Below are positions 10,568-22,388 of a stretch of DNA of 64,000 nt, in pieces (the stretch's first letter is position 1; each line of letters opens with the position of its first letter). This DNA comes from Terana coerulea (Eukaryota > Basidiomycota > Agaricomycetes > Polyporales > Phanerochaetaceae): contig JAKOGH010000296.1 of assembly GCA_024811115.1 (NCBI GenBank), positions 1 to 64,000 on the forward strand, read 5' to 3'. The translations under genes and the position numbers were made by a program. Below the pieces are notes generated by a model. The model searched no databases. It saw only the letters and a list, made by a program, of their open reading frames with translations, and was not told the origin of the DNA.

Positions 10568-11944
10568 ATGTCTCTCCCAACAAGCGTCGAGGCTGTCGCA
10601 TATTCGAAGGCCGGTGGCTTGGAGGTCATCGAAAAGACCACCGTACCATTCCCCGAGCAGAAGCCAGGAGACATCGTTATCAAGGCAAGGAGTGGACGTG
10701 CCTTGGGCGGGCCTTCGTGTACTGATCTATCATGTACCTTACAGGTCACGTACGGCGCTGTCAACTCTATCGATACATACTTTCGGTATGTCGGTTGTGA
10801 GTTTGCTGTTGCGTAACCGCATCAACTTACAGCATACAGGAAAGGGCTATATCCCGTTAAGTCATATCCTCACGTCGCTGGCGTTGAGGCATCTGGGATC
10901 ATCGTGAAGCTCCCCACGGACGAGAACATACTCAATGACAAATGGTACAAGCTGCGGGGCTTCAAAATTGGTGGGAAAGTTGCAGTGGTCTGTTCCGAGT
11001 CGCAATCCGAGGGGATATTACTCACTTGGTGTGCTAGAGCGGTCCCGGTGCATACGCTCAATACGCCACGTTCGCTTGGACATCGGTTTTCCCCCTTACC
11101 GATGAAGTATCTTTGGAAGTGGCAGCCGGTGCCTTCTCGCACGGTCTGTTGATCTGTCATTCGTCGCAGAGATATCCTGACGATTGTTGGTTATACAGGG
11201 CTCACAGTCGTGACGCTTATGACTGAGTCATACTACGTCAAGAAGGGGGACGTCGTTCTCATTCACACCGTTGCAGGCGGGCTGGGTCTTCTATTTACTG
11301 CGTACGCCAAGTCCCGCGGTGCGACTGTCATCGGTACGACATCGACTCCAGAGAAGGCGGAAATTGCGAAATCCTACGGCGCGGACCATGTGATTCTGTA
11401 TACGAAGGAGAACACAGTCGAGCGCGTTCTGGAGCTGACAGGAGGTCAAGGTGTACACGCTGTCTTCGATGGTGTAGGAAAAGACACGTGCGTACTGGGT
11501 CCGAATATCATCTTGTTTACTGTTCTCATAACACGCTCCATAGCTTCCTCCCGAATTTCGATTTGCTACGTCGCAGGGGTACCCTTATATCCTTGGGGAA
11601 CTCCTCTGGCGCGCCAGACCCTGTGTCGCCTCTTAAGCTCCAGGCTAAAAACCTCAAGCTTGTCCGCCCATCGTGAGTCAACTTTCATATGCTCGCATAC
11701 ACACCTTGCGTTAATCGCGAGCATCGTGTGTAGCGTCTTCAACTACCTCACTACACCTGAGGAGACTCACCCGTATTTCGAGGAAGTTGTTCGGGCGATC
11801 ACAAGTGGCCTGTTTAAGATTCGTGTAGAAAGGGTCTTCCCCTTCACTGCAGAAGGCGTTCGTAACGGTCAAGAAGAGTTGACTACGCCTGGTGGCAAGA
11901 TTGCGGGAAAATCCTCATCAAAGTTGCTGACGAGTGACCACTGA
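10568..11944 (+). CDS. NADPH:quinone oxidoreductase-like protein, copy D
   Basis: Exons: 10568-10684, 10745-10785, 10840-10987, 11038-11143, 11199-11487, 11544-11672, 11734-11944 (as read). Same family and intron positions as copies A-C, with the motif HTVAGGLGLLFTAYAKSRGA. Intron 1 starts with GC (GCAAGG) instead of GT and ends in TACAG. In the last exon a run of four A at 11908-11911 seems one base short: with one more A the protein would end K-ILIKVADE at a TGA at 11935-11937, as in the sister copies; as read it ends SSSKLLTSDH at 11944. A TATA-like site sits near 10516. Most divergent of the four. Expected NADPH-dependent quinone reductase. Confidence 0.87.
10685..10744 (+). other. GC-AG intron (intron 1 of copy D)
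   Basis: The exon ends ATCAAG and the intron begins GCAAGG; in copies A-C the same site is AAG followed by GT. Length 60 nt. GC-AG introns are a known minor class in fungi. Confidence 0.7.
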
Positions 11945-12330
11945 CGGAGTGTCAGACGGCTAAGTAGGAGTACCGCGGGATGTTTATTGTACAGCATAAA
12001 TACAGAGTCCAGTAACGATGAAGAAACTCAGTGTTTGGCGGTGCTAGCTGGTGCAAGTGCAGTAGAACATGTACAAGTAGCTGAGATCCAGAGCAAGAGT
12101 ACTAGAAGAGGAGGGCCTAGATCTCTAGGTGTGACCAGTATAGTACACACCTATGCGCTATAATCACATCCGATCAATTGATCTCGATTCGGGACGGAAA
12201 GCGCCCGCCGTGTGTGACTCGGGATGAACGTCCTCGGCGACCGCTCCCGGATGGCGGGAGTTAGAGTACTCCCGCTCCTTCAACAACTCTCTTGCTGCAT
12301 GCCTATATATGAACAGCTTGCTAGTCAACG
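11945..12330. other. Intergenic
   Basis: No gene or repeat seen between the quinone reductase array and the first finger/SAM-like gene. Confidence 0.4.
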
Positions 12331-13737
12331 ATGTCTACTTCATCATTCCCCGTTTCCACCACACAGCGCCGACGAGGGAAGGGGAGGCCTCCCATGATCG
12401 GGGCAAGTACCCGAGTCCTCTGTCTTGCGTGTAGCAACTGCTACTAACGCCTTGTTGGACCACAATCAGGTCTGTGTGGTGTGATATAGCACCATGCAAC
12501 CACGTTTTCTTGCTTGAAGGCAGTAAGAAGGACCGTAAGGCTGCAGAGGCCGTGCATCGGAAGCAAGTGCACCAGAATACTTGCCGTGTATACTTCGCTG
12601 CTGAGTCTGTTGAGGTCCAAGTTAAAAGGAGTGGAGATAATCTGTGGCATTGTCCAAGGTGTCAGCACATATGTGGTGCCGATCCCGACCAGCTAAAGGT
12701 AAGAGAGCATTGTCAGGATCACATACCCTGCATCAGCGTATGTCCGAGGTTTCATGCAATGCTTACAGATAACTTGTAGGAGCACGTCAATAATGCGTGC
12801 GGGCAAGGTCTCCAACCTCATGTTCAACCTGTCATTCCTGCAACAGCTGAACGAATCCCTTCTACGAACGTTGGTCCGTCACATGGCAGCCACAGTGCCA
12901 GTGCTGGTTTTGATAGTAAGTTGTGAAACATTCATGGATAATTACAATGACAGCAACATCTTCCTAGAAGAGGAGGATGAAGTGAAGTACATCACCATGA
13001 ATTTTGATGTGGACATGGATGTATTTGTAGAGGATGAAGAGGACCAGATGGAGCAGAAGTTGACTTGTACGCCCCACATCAATCGTATGGTGTAGTTTTG
13101 TAGGTTGACAGTTTGAAACCCAGTGGAAATGTATGACAACAAGCAGATGGACGCGGACCCGTCTCCTCCTCCCAAAGCACAACGAGAGGATAGCCTCACA
13201 CTTCTTTACCCATCGGCTACACCCGAAGTGCGGCCTTCTGACTTGCAGGCTTCTCAGGCCGAGATGGCACCATATAGGCTGGATACCCAGTTACTGCCTG
13301 TTGGTAACTCCCCAAGCAAGCCAGAAGACGACCAACGCGGCTCGCAGGCATCGCATTTGCCCTCCCCACCTGTCAGTAACACCCATCCCTCCTCGTCCCG
13401 ACATACAACGCCTCTGGTGTGGCCCAACCATTCAATGACCAATGCTGTGACATCCTTTGGTGCTAGCGTAGATACCGCTGTGCCTCCAGGAGTTCCTGCG
13501 CCCCTCCACATATTTCTGACCTCACTTAGGAAGCCGTATCCCGAGCTTGCAAGCATCTTCCTCAGGCATTTTTCAGATATAGAGGATTGGGTAGAATCCC
13601 TCGACCTTCTCGCTACTATCCAAAGTGATCTCACTCTGGAGCTCAGACAAGACGTCACGGCTCACTCAGGGCAAGCAGCTTGGTTTGCTGTTGAAGGTGG
13701 GCTTTGCCGCCGTCACCGCCATCTACTACCAGCGTAG
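12331..13737 (+). CDS. Zinc-finger / SAM-like family protein Z1, function unknown
   Basis: I do not recognise this family by name. Supported exons: 12470-12698, 12780-12915, 12968-13066, 13124-13737, all in phase. A likely first exon starts at ATG 12331 (basic, RRRGKGRPP) but its junction near 12402 is one base out of phase, in a GGGG run. From the N-terminus: a first finger with C-x4-C and H-x4-H ending in VHQNTC; a second finger CPRC...H-x4-C split by an intron exactly as in Z2; an acidic stretch; a long Pro/Ser-rich linker; and a C-terminal helical domain of about 75 residues containing LTSLRKPYPELASIFLRHF and a conserved Trp. The C-terminal domain has the spacing of a SAM-type helical bundle. 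Possibly a nuclear DNA/RNA- or protein-binding factor (inference). Paralogous to the genes at 14400 and 18105. Confidence 0.75.
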
Positions 13738-14399
13738 TTAGCCTTGGATCTTGCTTGGATCTGGTGTTGTGTTTTGTGCTGCCGTGCTTGCTGCTCCTCG
13801 CTCGCCTTGCTTCGCTGTGTCCCGTTTTCGTATTTGTGTGTACAATGCCCTTGATGTCCAGTCATCCATGTAGCATCTTCGCGTCGATTTTTTCCGGTGT
13901 ATTTCTTACTCTCTTTGTTGTAGTGCGTTACATCCTAGCCAAGCTCCGTATTCATTCTCGTTTGCTCTGTAGCATGCTTACACTCATGTATCCAAACTAC
14001 GTTTTCTCGTTATTCCAGAGTTCATCGCATATGAAGTGAGGAGCGTGCACGGAAGTGATCGTCCATCAAACTTTCGGTGCACACAAAGCATACCACGATT
14101 CACTTGCGTCGACGTGCTTCTACACCTTACCTCACCTGGCGATCTAGTATACCACTTCCAGTGACTTTTTGGGCAGCTCATACTGTGCAGTGTGCCTCTT
14201 GGCTACTTCTCTTCAAGACGCGCATAAACTCCCCAGTACTCTGAAGCTTTCCGGGCTAAGCATGCGCGAACGTTAACGCTCTTTCGCCTCGGCTGGCACT
14301 GCAAGCGTGGCAGCGGCGTCGTGAAGGCATGTTTAGATTGAATGTGCGAGCAGTCCCCATCATCACAAATACCCCGTGCCTTTCTTAACCTCAACCGCC
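13738..14399. other. Intergenic between Z1 and Z2
   Basis: No gene seen. Pyrimidine-rich sequence follows the Z1 stop and may be its 3' untranslated region. Confidence 0.4.
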
Positions 14400-16004
14400 A
14401 TGCCAAAAGTCGCAAAGTATGTTTCTCTGCCTTGTGAAAGACGTACATCACCTCTCACCCGTCTATAGTACTGCAAGATCGTGGAGATGCGCAAATTGTG
14501 GTCAGAAAACTACCGCGTCTATGCAGGAGCATTACAAGGCTGTGCACCAGAACACTTGCTACGTGTTCATAAATGGCAAGAAGCTGTCGTTGTCGAGAGA
14601 TGGCGACTGGAACTGGAGATGTCCCAGATGTGATATGATGTTCGAAGGAGGTCCAAGGAAGCTGCAGGTACGCCGGCAAATTTTCATTACCCATTAAACT
14701 CGTCATGATTGCTCCGATAGTATCATGTCAGGAAGGGTGCATGTACGACAGTAAAGTTGGGAGATACCACTGCCAGTCACAAAATTCGCAATGGAGGAGC
14801 GAGGAAGGGCGAAACTGACGGTGAGGTGGATGTCCAACGACCGTGTACCTGTCGCTAAATGCTGCACTCCAGGCGTGGATGAAAATGTACCTCCAGAGCG
14901 CATTTGCAGAGTAAAGGAAGAAGAAAAGGCGGAGGGTAGGAATGAAACCAATGAAGCCATTATGTTGACCAGTCGTCACGACTAATGCTTGACTGATAGA
15001 CCTGGTGCTAGCCACCTCCGATGACGAGCCCAATGCCCAGGATAGTGCAGGAGTCGAAATGAAGTGTAAGCACTGACTAATATCGACCCGAAACTCAACT
15101 GATAAAGCAGCGCGGGATAGTGGAAGTTATAGCGACACTCGAATCACACCAGGATATCGCGACAATTGAAGCACAGAACGTGAATGCACTTGAACGCATC
15201 CGGGAAGGTGCTAATATCCTAGCTGAAGTACTTGATGAGCCGCTCCCTGTGCCTTCCGACGAGCAACATTCGCATCCGCCGCCCTCACCTCCCGAACGTC
15301 CCGAACCGTTGCCTCCGGCGAAGAATAATTCCCCCGAGCCAGCACTGCGCAAGGCAGCTGAGCAACGCTCACCCTCGCTGGCTTCGAGTTCTATCTCCAC
15401 GACTAAGGCACGCACACCGGTCCAATTCGCGCCGCTACCGACCCCGCTGAGAGCGTCGCGGAGTCTAACGCCTCTGGAAGCGTTTCGCCAACGCGACCTA
15501 GGTGGTTCATCCTGGAGAAAGCCTTCTACGAACCACACACTACCTGCGGCTTCATCAACCAAGTCAGCTGGAGACGTTCCCACTACATTGGCAGCTAATG
15601 CCGTCGCTTCTTCCTCTTCCTTGCTCGCAACTTCTTCGCCATCTGCAGGCCCTTCTATAGCGTCAAAGCAACCGGCAGGCGAACCCTTGACCCAAACACC
15701 GACGCCCTCTGCCGCTCTTTCTAGAAAATCCGCCACCGATCCTTCGGAGGCATCGTCAGGATCATCCATCCCGCCTCCTCTCCGAGCATTCTTCAATACA
15801 CTTCGTGCTCCCCTTGAGCACCTCGCACCCATTTTCATCGAAAATGGCTTCGACTCCGAGGCCATGCTGGACTTCCTATGTGACATCCCCGTGGAGCATT
15901 GGCAAGATATGAAGACCGAGATCCTGAAGCAAGCTCGTTTTGCAGGGTGGCTTGTGGTTCATCGAGGGCTAGAGGACAGGCGACGTCGGTTGCAATCCGC
16001 ATGA
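14400..16004 (+). CDS. Zinc-finger / SAM-like family protein Z2, function unknown
   Basis: Exons: 14400-14416 (17 nt), 14469-14667, 14721-14820, 15000-15065, 15121-16004; 421 residues with every junction in phase. This is the clearest member of the family. Residues about 12-31 form a C2H2 finger (CANC, then HYKAVH), followed by QNTC; residues about 57-80 form a C2HC finger (CPRC, then HVRKGAC) split by intron 2. Then comes an acidic linker, a coiled stretch, about 170 residues rich in Pro, Ser and Ala, and the C-terminal SAM-like domain with FNTLRAPLEHLAPIFIENG, the W of EHWQDM, and a WLVVHRGLEDRRR tail. Intron 4 of this gene and intron 4 of Z1 interrupt the same codon context (T|TG GAA). The long antisense frame over exon 5 is a shadow. 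Role unknown. Confidence 0.82.
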
Positions 16005-16475
16005 GCCCCGTGGCCTTCAGCGTCCGCTTCTATAGGAACACAGCGACGCTGTATAACAATCTAAGTACTTATTACTTGCTTATTACTTCCGTTTCCGTTT
16101 CCTGGAGATCATTTTATGTGACTCTTGGACGCGCTTTCGCTATCCCATCGTCTGTCTTGTTGTAGCTGTCTGTTAGTACTGTGATAGGTATACTGTCTCA
16201 CTGCCGTCGTGTATGTGCTTTCTGCTGGTTACTCGTCGACACCGTGCTGTATCTGGTGCACTTACTTTTACACAGATTTTGTTTCTATCCCGCATGACAT
16301 TTCTGTTTACTACCCGGAGGCTTAAGCACGCAACATCTGATTCTTCGTCTGCCCCTTCCCCCATTATAATTGGCGCTTGACGCTATCGCATCCTTCAACT
16401 GGCATCTGGATCACCTCTTCGTCGACATGGCGGTACACCAAGCCACGTCAGTAGTATACCTATCTCCTAACCACC
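16005..16475. other. Intergenic, Z2 to IPK1
   Basis: No gene seen; pyrimidine-rich 3' flank of Z2 followed by the short promoter region of the next gene. Confidence 0.4.
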
Positions 16476-17904
16476 ATGACACTCGATGTGACTACGACCT
16501 TGCCTTCCGACTGGAGATACATCTCTGAAGGCGGCTCGACTATTGTCTTCTCATACGCAGGACCCAACCACGCAGATTTCGACGGCACTGCTCTCCGTTT
16601 GCGCAAGGCACCTCATGGATATCTTGCCCAACCTCTCTCCAGTGAGCTAGAACTTGAGGATCCAGACGACCCCACGATCATCTTCCAGCACGAAGTTATC
16701 GAATGGCTAGTACCGAAGGATTATCTCCCGCGACTCGAAGCTGTGCATGTCAGCTCGCAGTGGCTGGAGCAGCTCCAGGCTCTGAACGAGCCCAAGCGGC
16801 CTCTTGAGAGGCAGGCAAAGGATGCGATTGACACGAGGAAGAGAAAGGCTGTGCTCGCGACAGACTTGGTGGGATGGGAAGGTATCGCTGTCGAAATCAA
16901 GGTGTGTCCGCCCCTCACGCGACCGGATGCTCCGTCTTACACTACACGCCCAGCCAAAATGGGGCTTCTTGCCTCGAGCACCTCACTTGTCGCCTTCTAC
17001 TGCATCTATAAAGACGACGACTTGCCGCTTCTGTATGCATTCGCACCTGAAAGCCGCTGTAGGAGGCGGCGAAGATACCTCTCAAGGCTATTGCCCGCTC
17101 GACCTGTACTCCGGCGACGCTGCACGCATCACGAAAGCCTTGCACGCGCTCTGGGATGTATGGATCAGATCGTCGGGCACGGTGAACAACCTACGCGTGT
17201 TCGTCCGTGGACAGATGCTCAGGCCGAATGCGGATGTGAGGTTTCGTTCCCTTGCGGCTGGCAACAGTATGGCTGATGACCATACTCTCGCTTGCCAGCC
17301 GTCTTTGCTACAGCCGCTCGCCTCTCAGCTGCAGTCTGACGACACCTTTACGCTGTTTACCCTGCGCGACGCGTTCATAGTCCGGATCCTACCCTTGTTG
17401 CTTGACACCCCGGTGCTGGCGACGCTGTCCAGGCTGCAGCGTACCCTGGACCCGCTGGATATAGAAGGGCTGGCGACGTTGTGGTACCATGCGCAGGCTT
17501 CCGAGAACCTCTCAGTAGACGCGACGTCTGTACCAGAGCTGCAGAAGACCTTACCTATCCCTCCGCTGGGCACCGGCTTAAGTGACCCAAGCATCGACGA
17601 ATGGAAGCAGTTCCTCGAGATGTATCTGACAAAACACGAGCAGATGGACCACGATCACCCTGACATAGCCAATCTCCGACACTACTGCTTGGCGTATCTG
17701 CTCTCGGCCTCGTTTAAGGACTGCTCCATTATCCTTAGGCTGCCTGAGCATGGCGAGAGCTCGGTGACAGTCATCGACCTCGACGTCAAATCCGTGGACA
17801 GGCTTGGCAAGTGGGAGAAGTTAGACCAGCAGATTGTTGAGGCCTATCGCACTGCTGCGCAGCCTACGCAGTGCGTGGACGGCCGGAAGACAATGCATGT
17901 TTGA
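16476..17904 (+). CDS. IPK1: Inositol-pentakisphosphate 2-kinase
   Basis: Two exons, 16476-16901 and 16954-17904, 458 residues. The enzyme phosphorylates the 2-position of inositol pentakisphosphate with ATP to give phytate (InsP6), needed for mRNA export and signalling in fungi. Seen in the sequence: an N-terminal nucleotide-binding strand pair (EGGSTIVFSY, then ALRLRK), the family signature EIK-PKWGFLP straddling the intron, the CRFCMHSHLK motif, YCPLDLYSGD, an SFKDCSI strand, and the late IDLDVKS motif followed by KWEKLDQQIVEAY. Length is normal for the fungal enzyme. It lies between two members of the Z family, with the third on the other strand beyond it; I see no functional link. Confidence 0.93.
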
Positions 17905-18104
17905 CATGAATGGACATATGCTGTTGTTTGTATGCTATTGGCGACATAAAACATGGAAGTAATCAGGCTTGACATGACCACGCTCTAGCATATATATCAA
18001 TAATAATAAGATGTGGCATGCCACCATACCGTAACCCTTAGTCGGCGGCACGCTCTTCTGCAGCACACGACACGATCGGTGGCTTGCGTGGCCCACGGTG
18101 GCCT

Positions 18105-19356
18105 TCATAGGTTCAGATGTTTCTCCGCCGTCCGCACAAGGCCTGCCTTGATGTATAGCCATTCCATGAGCGTAACACCTCTCTTCATCAGCTCATTCTG
18201 CACCATTCCCCACTCGCCCGAACCCATGGAAGACAATGCTTTGACATCTCCCGCAGTACGGATACCGACCTCATAGAACGCCGGGAAGAGGTGCCCCAAT
18301 GGTTTTTGTAGGCCATCCAAGAAATTCCGTATGGGGCACGGCAGATGAGGTTCCTTGGAGGACGCGGAAAGCAGTTCAGTGGCAGGTTCAAAGTAGTCGC
18401 GCGGTAAGAAATCGTCATCCATTGGCTCCAGGTAGTTACTGGCTTTGCTGGGCGTCGGCGAATGCTGTGGAAGAGGGGATGAACAGCAAGGAAGCACCAA
18501 ATACTGAGTGCGACGTTGACTCCGATTTGTCTGGCTTGACGATCACTGGCTCGCATCCGCCGTTGTCCACTTTATGCGATGACCAATCACTGATATCTAT
18601 TTCAACGACGGTGTCGTCGTCGCTACTGGCGCAGGATAGGGCTGGGGTCCCATCACGCGATGGCTTGTCAGCCACGACCATTTTCGAGCTGGGGCTGGAA
18701 ATTTCGTGGTTCCCATCGGGGGAACAGTCCATGTCCACGTCCTTGTGCTGAGCCGGTACTTGGTTGCGAGCGTTCACGCCTTTTAAGCCTTGCACTGACG
18801 TGGGCTGCATTAAGAGTGGTGGAGGGAGAGGCTGACGGAACGTCCCAGGGCCCATTGTTCTGCGCTGATGTGGATTGATGAACAAAGCACTTGGAGACGA
18901 CGCTGCTTGTCTATCTGTAATAGCCAAAACGTAAAATGTGGTTTAGAATTGCATTGATACGGGCCGCTGAGGATGCTACCCTACCCAGACTGTTGTTCCC
19001 AGGCCCACGTCGTCTGATAATATCATCGAGTCGCGAAGAACCTGTTCGACGGTCTTGTGCTACAGGTTGTGTTTCGCGGTACTTCTCGTACCGCAGGCAG
19101 TCGTGCATGATATGATTCTGTGGGCAAGCACCAGTAAATAATTCGTTGCTTAACGTGGGCGACGGGGACATACGCGACAATCTTCTATTCGTCTATAAGA
19201 GAGCTTGCACACACAGGTGAACTTGCCGTCTAGTTGTCTCCATATTCGCAGTGGAGGGTGATTAGGAAATGTTATTTCAACAAACTCTTGGGAGCTGGAA
19301 GGAGCGTGGCTGGCAGCCTCGACTCTGTCGTGCTGCGTACGACTATAGGCATCCAT
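18105..19356 (-). CDS. Zinc-finger / SAM-like family protein Z3, function unknown
   Basis: Exons on the minus strand: 19356-19174, 19117-18985, 18914-18547, 18464-18105, all in phase with GT-AG introns (the last, 82 nt, has a weak GTGATC donor). Third member of the family of Z1 and Z2. The second finger is kept in altered form (C-x-C, then NHIMHDC) and is split by an intron at the same place. The first C2H2 finger is absent: the protein starts just before the strand that leads into finger 2, or from a tiny upstream exon (ATGAT then GTGAGT near 19394). The Ser/Pro-rich linker follows, and the C-terminal SAM-like domain has LDGLQKPLGHLFPAFYEVG, EWGMVQ and WLYIKAGL. Converges on IPK1. Role unknown. 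Confidence 0.75.
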
Positions 19357-20896
19357 TAGATCACTCAGAATGTATTGGGAAAGTAAGACTCACATCATTA
19401 TCAACAGTTATTGTTAAGGGACTGATTATGTGTCGGCTGGTGTCGCAAGTAGAGTAACGGTAGATACAATGCAGTGGGTGGGGAGACGAAAGAGCGGAGA
19501 CAAAAGGTTGCGGTCCAAGTCGAGCCAGGTCCTGGATTATATAGGCCCGGTTGGTGGCTGACAGCGAGGACTTCGAAATGCCGGATTCGACATTGTCTCC
19601 TTTTTTCGGCGCAGTGGCCGCCGCCTTTGTTGAGCGTCTACGTTCGAGGTCAGCCGCTACTAGTCGAGAATAAACGACAAACCATACTTAGTCTTGACGG
19701 CAAGAGCTATTGTCCTCAAAGCAGACAAGGGATGTGCTAAATCTAAAAGCTAGATGCTTGCGCGGCTGAGAAGGGATCAGCTTGCATAATAAGGGTGGCC
19801 ACTGCGAATGTTGTCGGTGGCCATCCGTTGATAATGGGCATTACACAAAGAGTCGTGCGTCTGTAGCACGTGACATGTTATACCTGTGGTCCGCAGATAT
19901 ATATTAGGACTGTTATATATTAAGGACTGTTTTACATAGAAGATGTTCTGGAAACGTACCCCCAATGACTTTGCATATCCTCGTCAGTCGGCCGCAGTGG
20001 CGCGCCAGACAGCGTTAACACGAGTGTCCCTGAGTGCCCGTCTGCCCGCCATACCCTCACGCAGAGAACAGCGTGAATAAGTGGAGGATAGCATTTGTGG
20101 ATTACGTAGCCGCAGCATCGACGTATCCGAGAACCTTTGACGACCGACTGGCAACACCCCCCTGGAACTTATCAGGTTAAAAACTGTCAAGTGTGGTTGC
20201 ACGTAGGTGATTACCCACCTTGTATATCACACAAATATTGCGATGCTACTCAGCTTCACTCATGGTTGACCCCAATACGCGCAGGCTGCCGAACATAAAT
20301 AACCTACGACTCGGAGTTGACTCAGAGGAGCACGATGTCTAGTTGCTGGCGCCAGGCCGGGCCAGGCCGCCACCGCTTACATAAGCGATATGTGGGCGCC
20401 GCGTTCCAATAGGTTCCAATTTCTACCGTGATCATACTGAACCTCCAAACTACACCCTGCCCCTCCTCTGCGTAATAAAAAATCTATGTAATGCACTGAA
20501 TTTCACAAAATGGGCTCTTAGGTGCAAAGCTACCACCTTCAGCAGATCATCTCTCAAGCAGTCTCAGTACCAGTGGGGAGTAGGTAAACAATGGGCGACT
20601 ACTAACACTATTCCTCGGCCATCTTCGTTCCCGCAAGAGTCATGTTTACGTGTCTGCGCGGCTCCGACTTCGGGGCCTGCAGCCTACCCATTGAAACCCG
20701 CTATTTCCTGCTTGCCACATTCTCATTACCTATAAGAACGTCGAGCTTGATGAACACTTCCATAGCTCGTCCCCTGAGGCAGAACCGCCATTTGGGAGGC
20801 GGAACTTAACCTCATAATCGCGTGAGTAGACCTTCGCAATCATCTATCTGTTATTTAATCCAACACGATACGCTATTTTCAGTCTTCTCGCTCGTC
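19357..20896. other. Intergenic, 1.5 kb
   Basis: No supported gene. Several small open frames exist on both strands but none has conserved features or sensible splice partners. A near-duplicated short motif (TATATATTAGGACTGTT / TATATATTAAGGACTGTT) occurs at about 19899-19933. Confidence 0.4.
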
Positions 20897-22388
20897 ATGG
20901 ATGGCCGACGCAATGATATACTGCCAGAACTCCTTCATGAGTTTCTCGACTACCTCCATCCACCCAAATGGCGTACCATTTCCTCTGTACAAGAGCGGAA
21001 GAAGGATCTGCACGCCTGCTCACTCGTGTCTCGCTCTTGGAACACCGTCGCGCGGGCACATCTATTCCGCGACGTTGCCTACTCGTTCCAACGTCCAATT
21101 GAGGCGGATGTAGTACACTCCACCGACGGTTTCCCAGCGAAGGACACTGGCATTAATAAATGCGCGTGCTTTGAGGCGAGGAAAACGCTGCTCGGATTTT
21201 ACGACTTTTTGAAAAGCTCGCCGGGGCGCGGGCCTTGTATCCAGAAACTGTTTCTGTGGGGCCGACCCACCCATGTCAGGGACGCCGACGATCCGAACAT
21301 ATGGCACGGCGATCCACAACCCGCGGACAGAGTCGACCCATCGCTTTTCATCTCCGTGCTACATCTCCTGCCCAACCTCCGCGTTCTGTACTTGGCTGGC
21401 GTCGAGCTCGACGCCCTCCTTGCCGTACACGCTCTCGGCCAATCGCCCCTCGCTCGCGCAGATGAAGATGTGGTGGCCAACGACCAGCGCTGCAACCCTC
21501 GTGAACGTCGCACTACTTGTCGCATTGTTTGACGATGTGCAGGAGCTCCTGTTCTTTGGCTTAGATGGTCAGTCTCCCTGGCTCATGGGGGATGCACCGC
21601 CGACGACTCCCGTCAAGATACAAACCGTGATATTGGAGCAGTTTAGTATGCTACCCCAGTCCTTTGCCAATATGCTTCTCCATGTGCAATGCTCCGATTT
21701 CACGACAGGCCTCACCCTCCGATCTTGGTGCGCGTTGGATCTGTTTCAGAAAGTGATTAACATAGTGCATCCCAATCTGGAGCGTCTTCGCTTCTATTTA
21801 TCAGAAACCGACGAAGATACATCCAGTAAGCTCCCGTAGCTTTCTTTTCATCATACAGTATCAAACTCATTACGTACGGCGTTGAACTTAGCTGCTTCGC
21901 CATTTCTAGACATCAGACCCTGTGCCAGGCTGCGTGAAGTCACAATATACCTCACCATCGATCCTGAGAAGATGGACGAAGCCGTTACACGACTGAAGAG
22001 CCTGACGACATTTTTTGCCCAAGCCGACATGTCCAGCTCCCGCTACCCGGACCTCAGAGACGTCGTCATCCAGCTTTCCGTGTACAATCCTGGTCAGGCG
22101 AAATTGAAGAAAGAGGACTGGTACAAAGCCTGTGCGAAGCCCACGCAGCGCCTGCAATATGCTCTTGTGGATGCCGTGCGGCGTTCCTCTGTCGAGCACA
22201 TCGCGTTTGAAATCGTGGATTGGTCCCAGATGCAGGGCGCACAGGCGGAGGAATTCGTCCGCGGCTTGTTTGCCATCTTGAACGAAACAAACCTGCTGCA
22301 CTTCCGAGACGTCAGGCGAAGGATTTGGGGCCCAGAGTGCGTGGATACTGAACAATTCATCGGTCTGAAATGTCGTGCTGATGTGTGA
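20897..22388 (+). CDS. F-box-like protein, model uncertain
   Basis: The ATG at 20897 opens a protein with the fungal F-box pattern: LPELLHEFLDYLHPPKW, then ACSLVSRSWNTVARAHLFRDV, followed by leucine-rich-like strands (LLPNLRVLYLAGVELDAL). F-box proteins select substrates for SCF ubiquitin ligases; basidiomycetes have large, fast-changing sets. The frame must change near 21450: a short intron ending in GCGCAG at 21459 restores a frame that continues VALLVALFDDVQELLFFGLD to about 21819. An intron with a GTAAGC donor and CTTAG acceptor leads to 21891-22388. A further open stretch at about 22406-22625 (SDAVVRRGNVLTLLKHDL) reads like a C-terminal end, but the junction is out of phase. Family placement is likely; exact ends are not. 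Confidence 0.6.

Noticed and set aside
15095..15886. 263-codon open frame on the minus strand
   Set aside because: Antisense shadow of the last exon of Z2; low-complexity Gly/Ser/Glu product.
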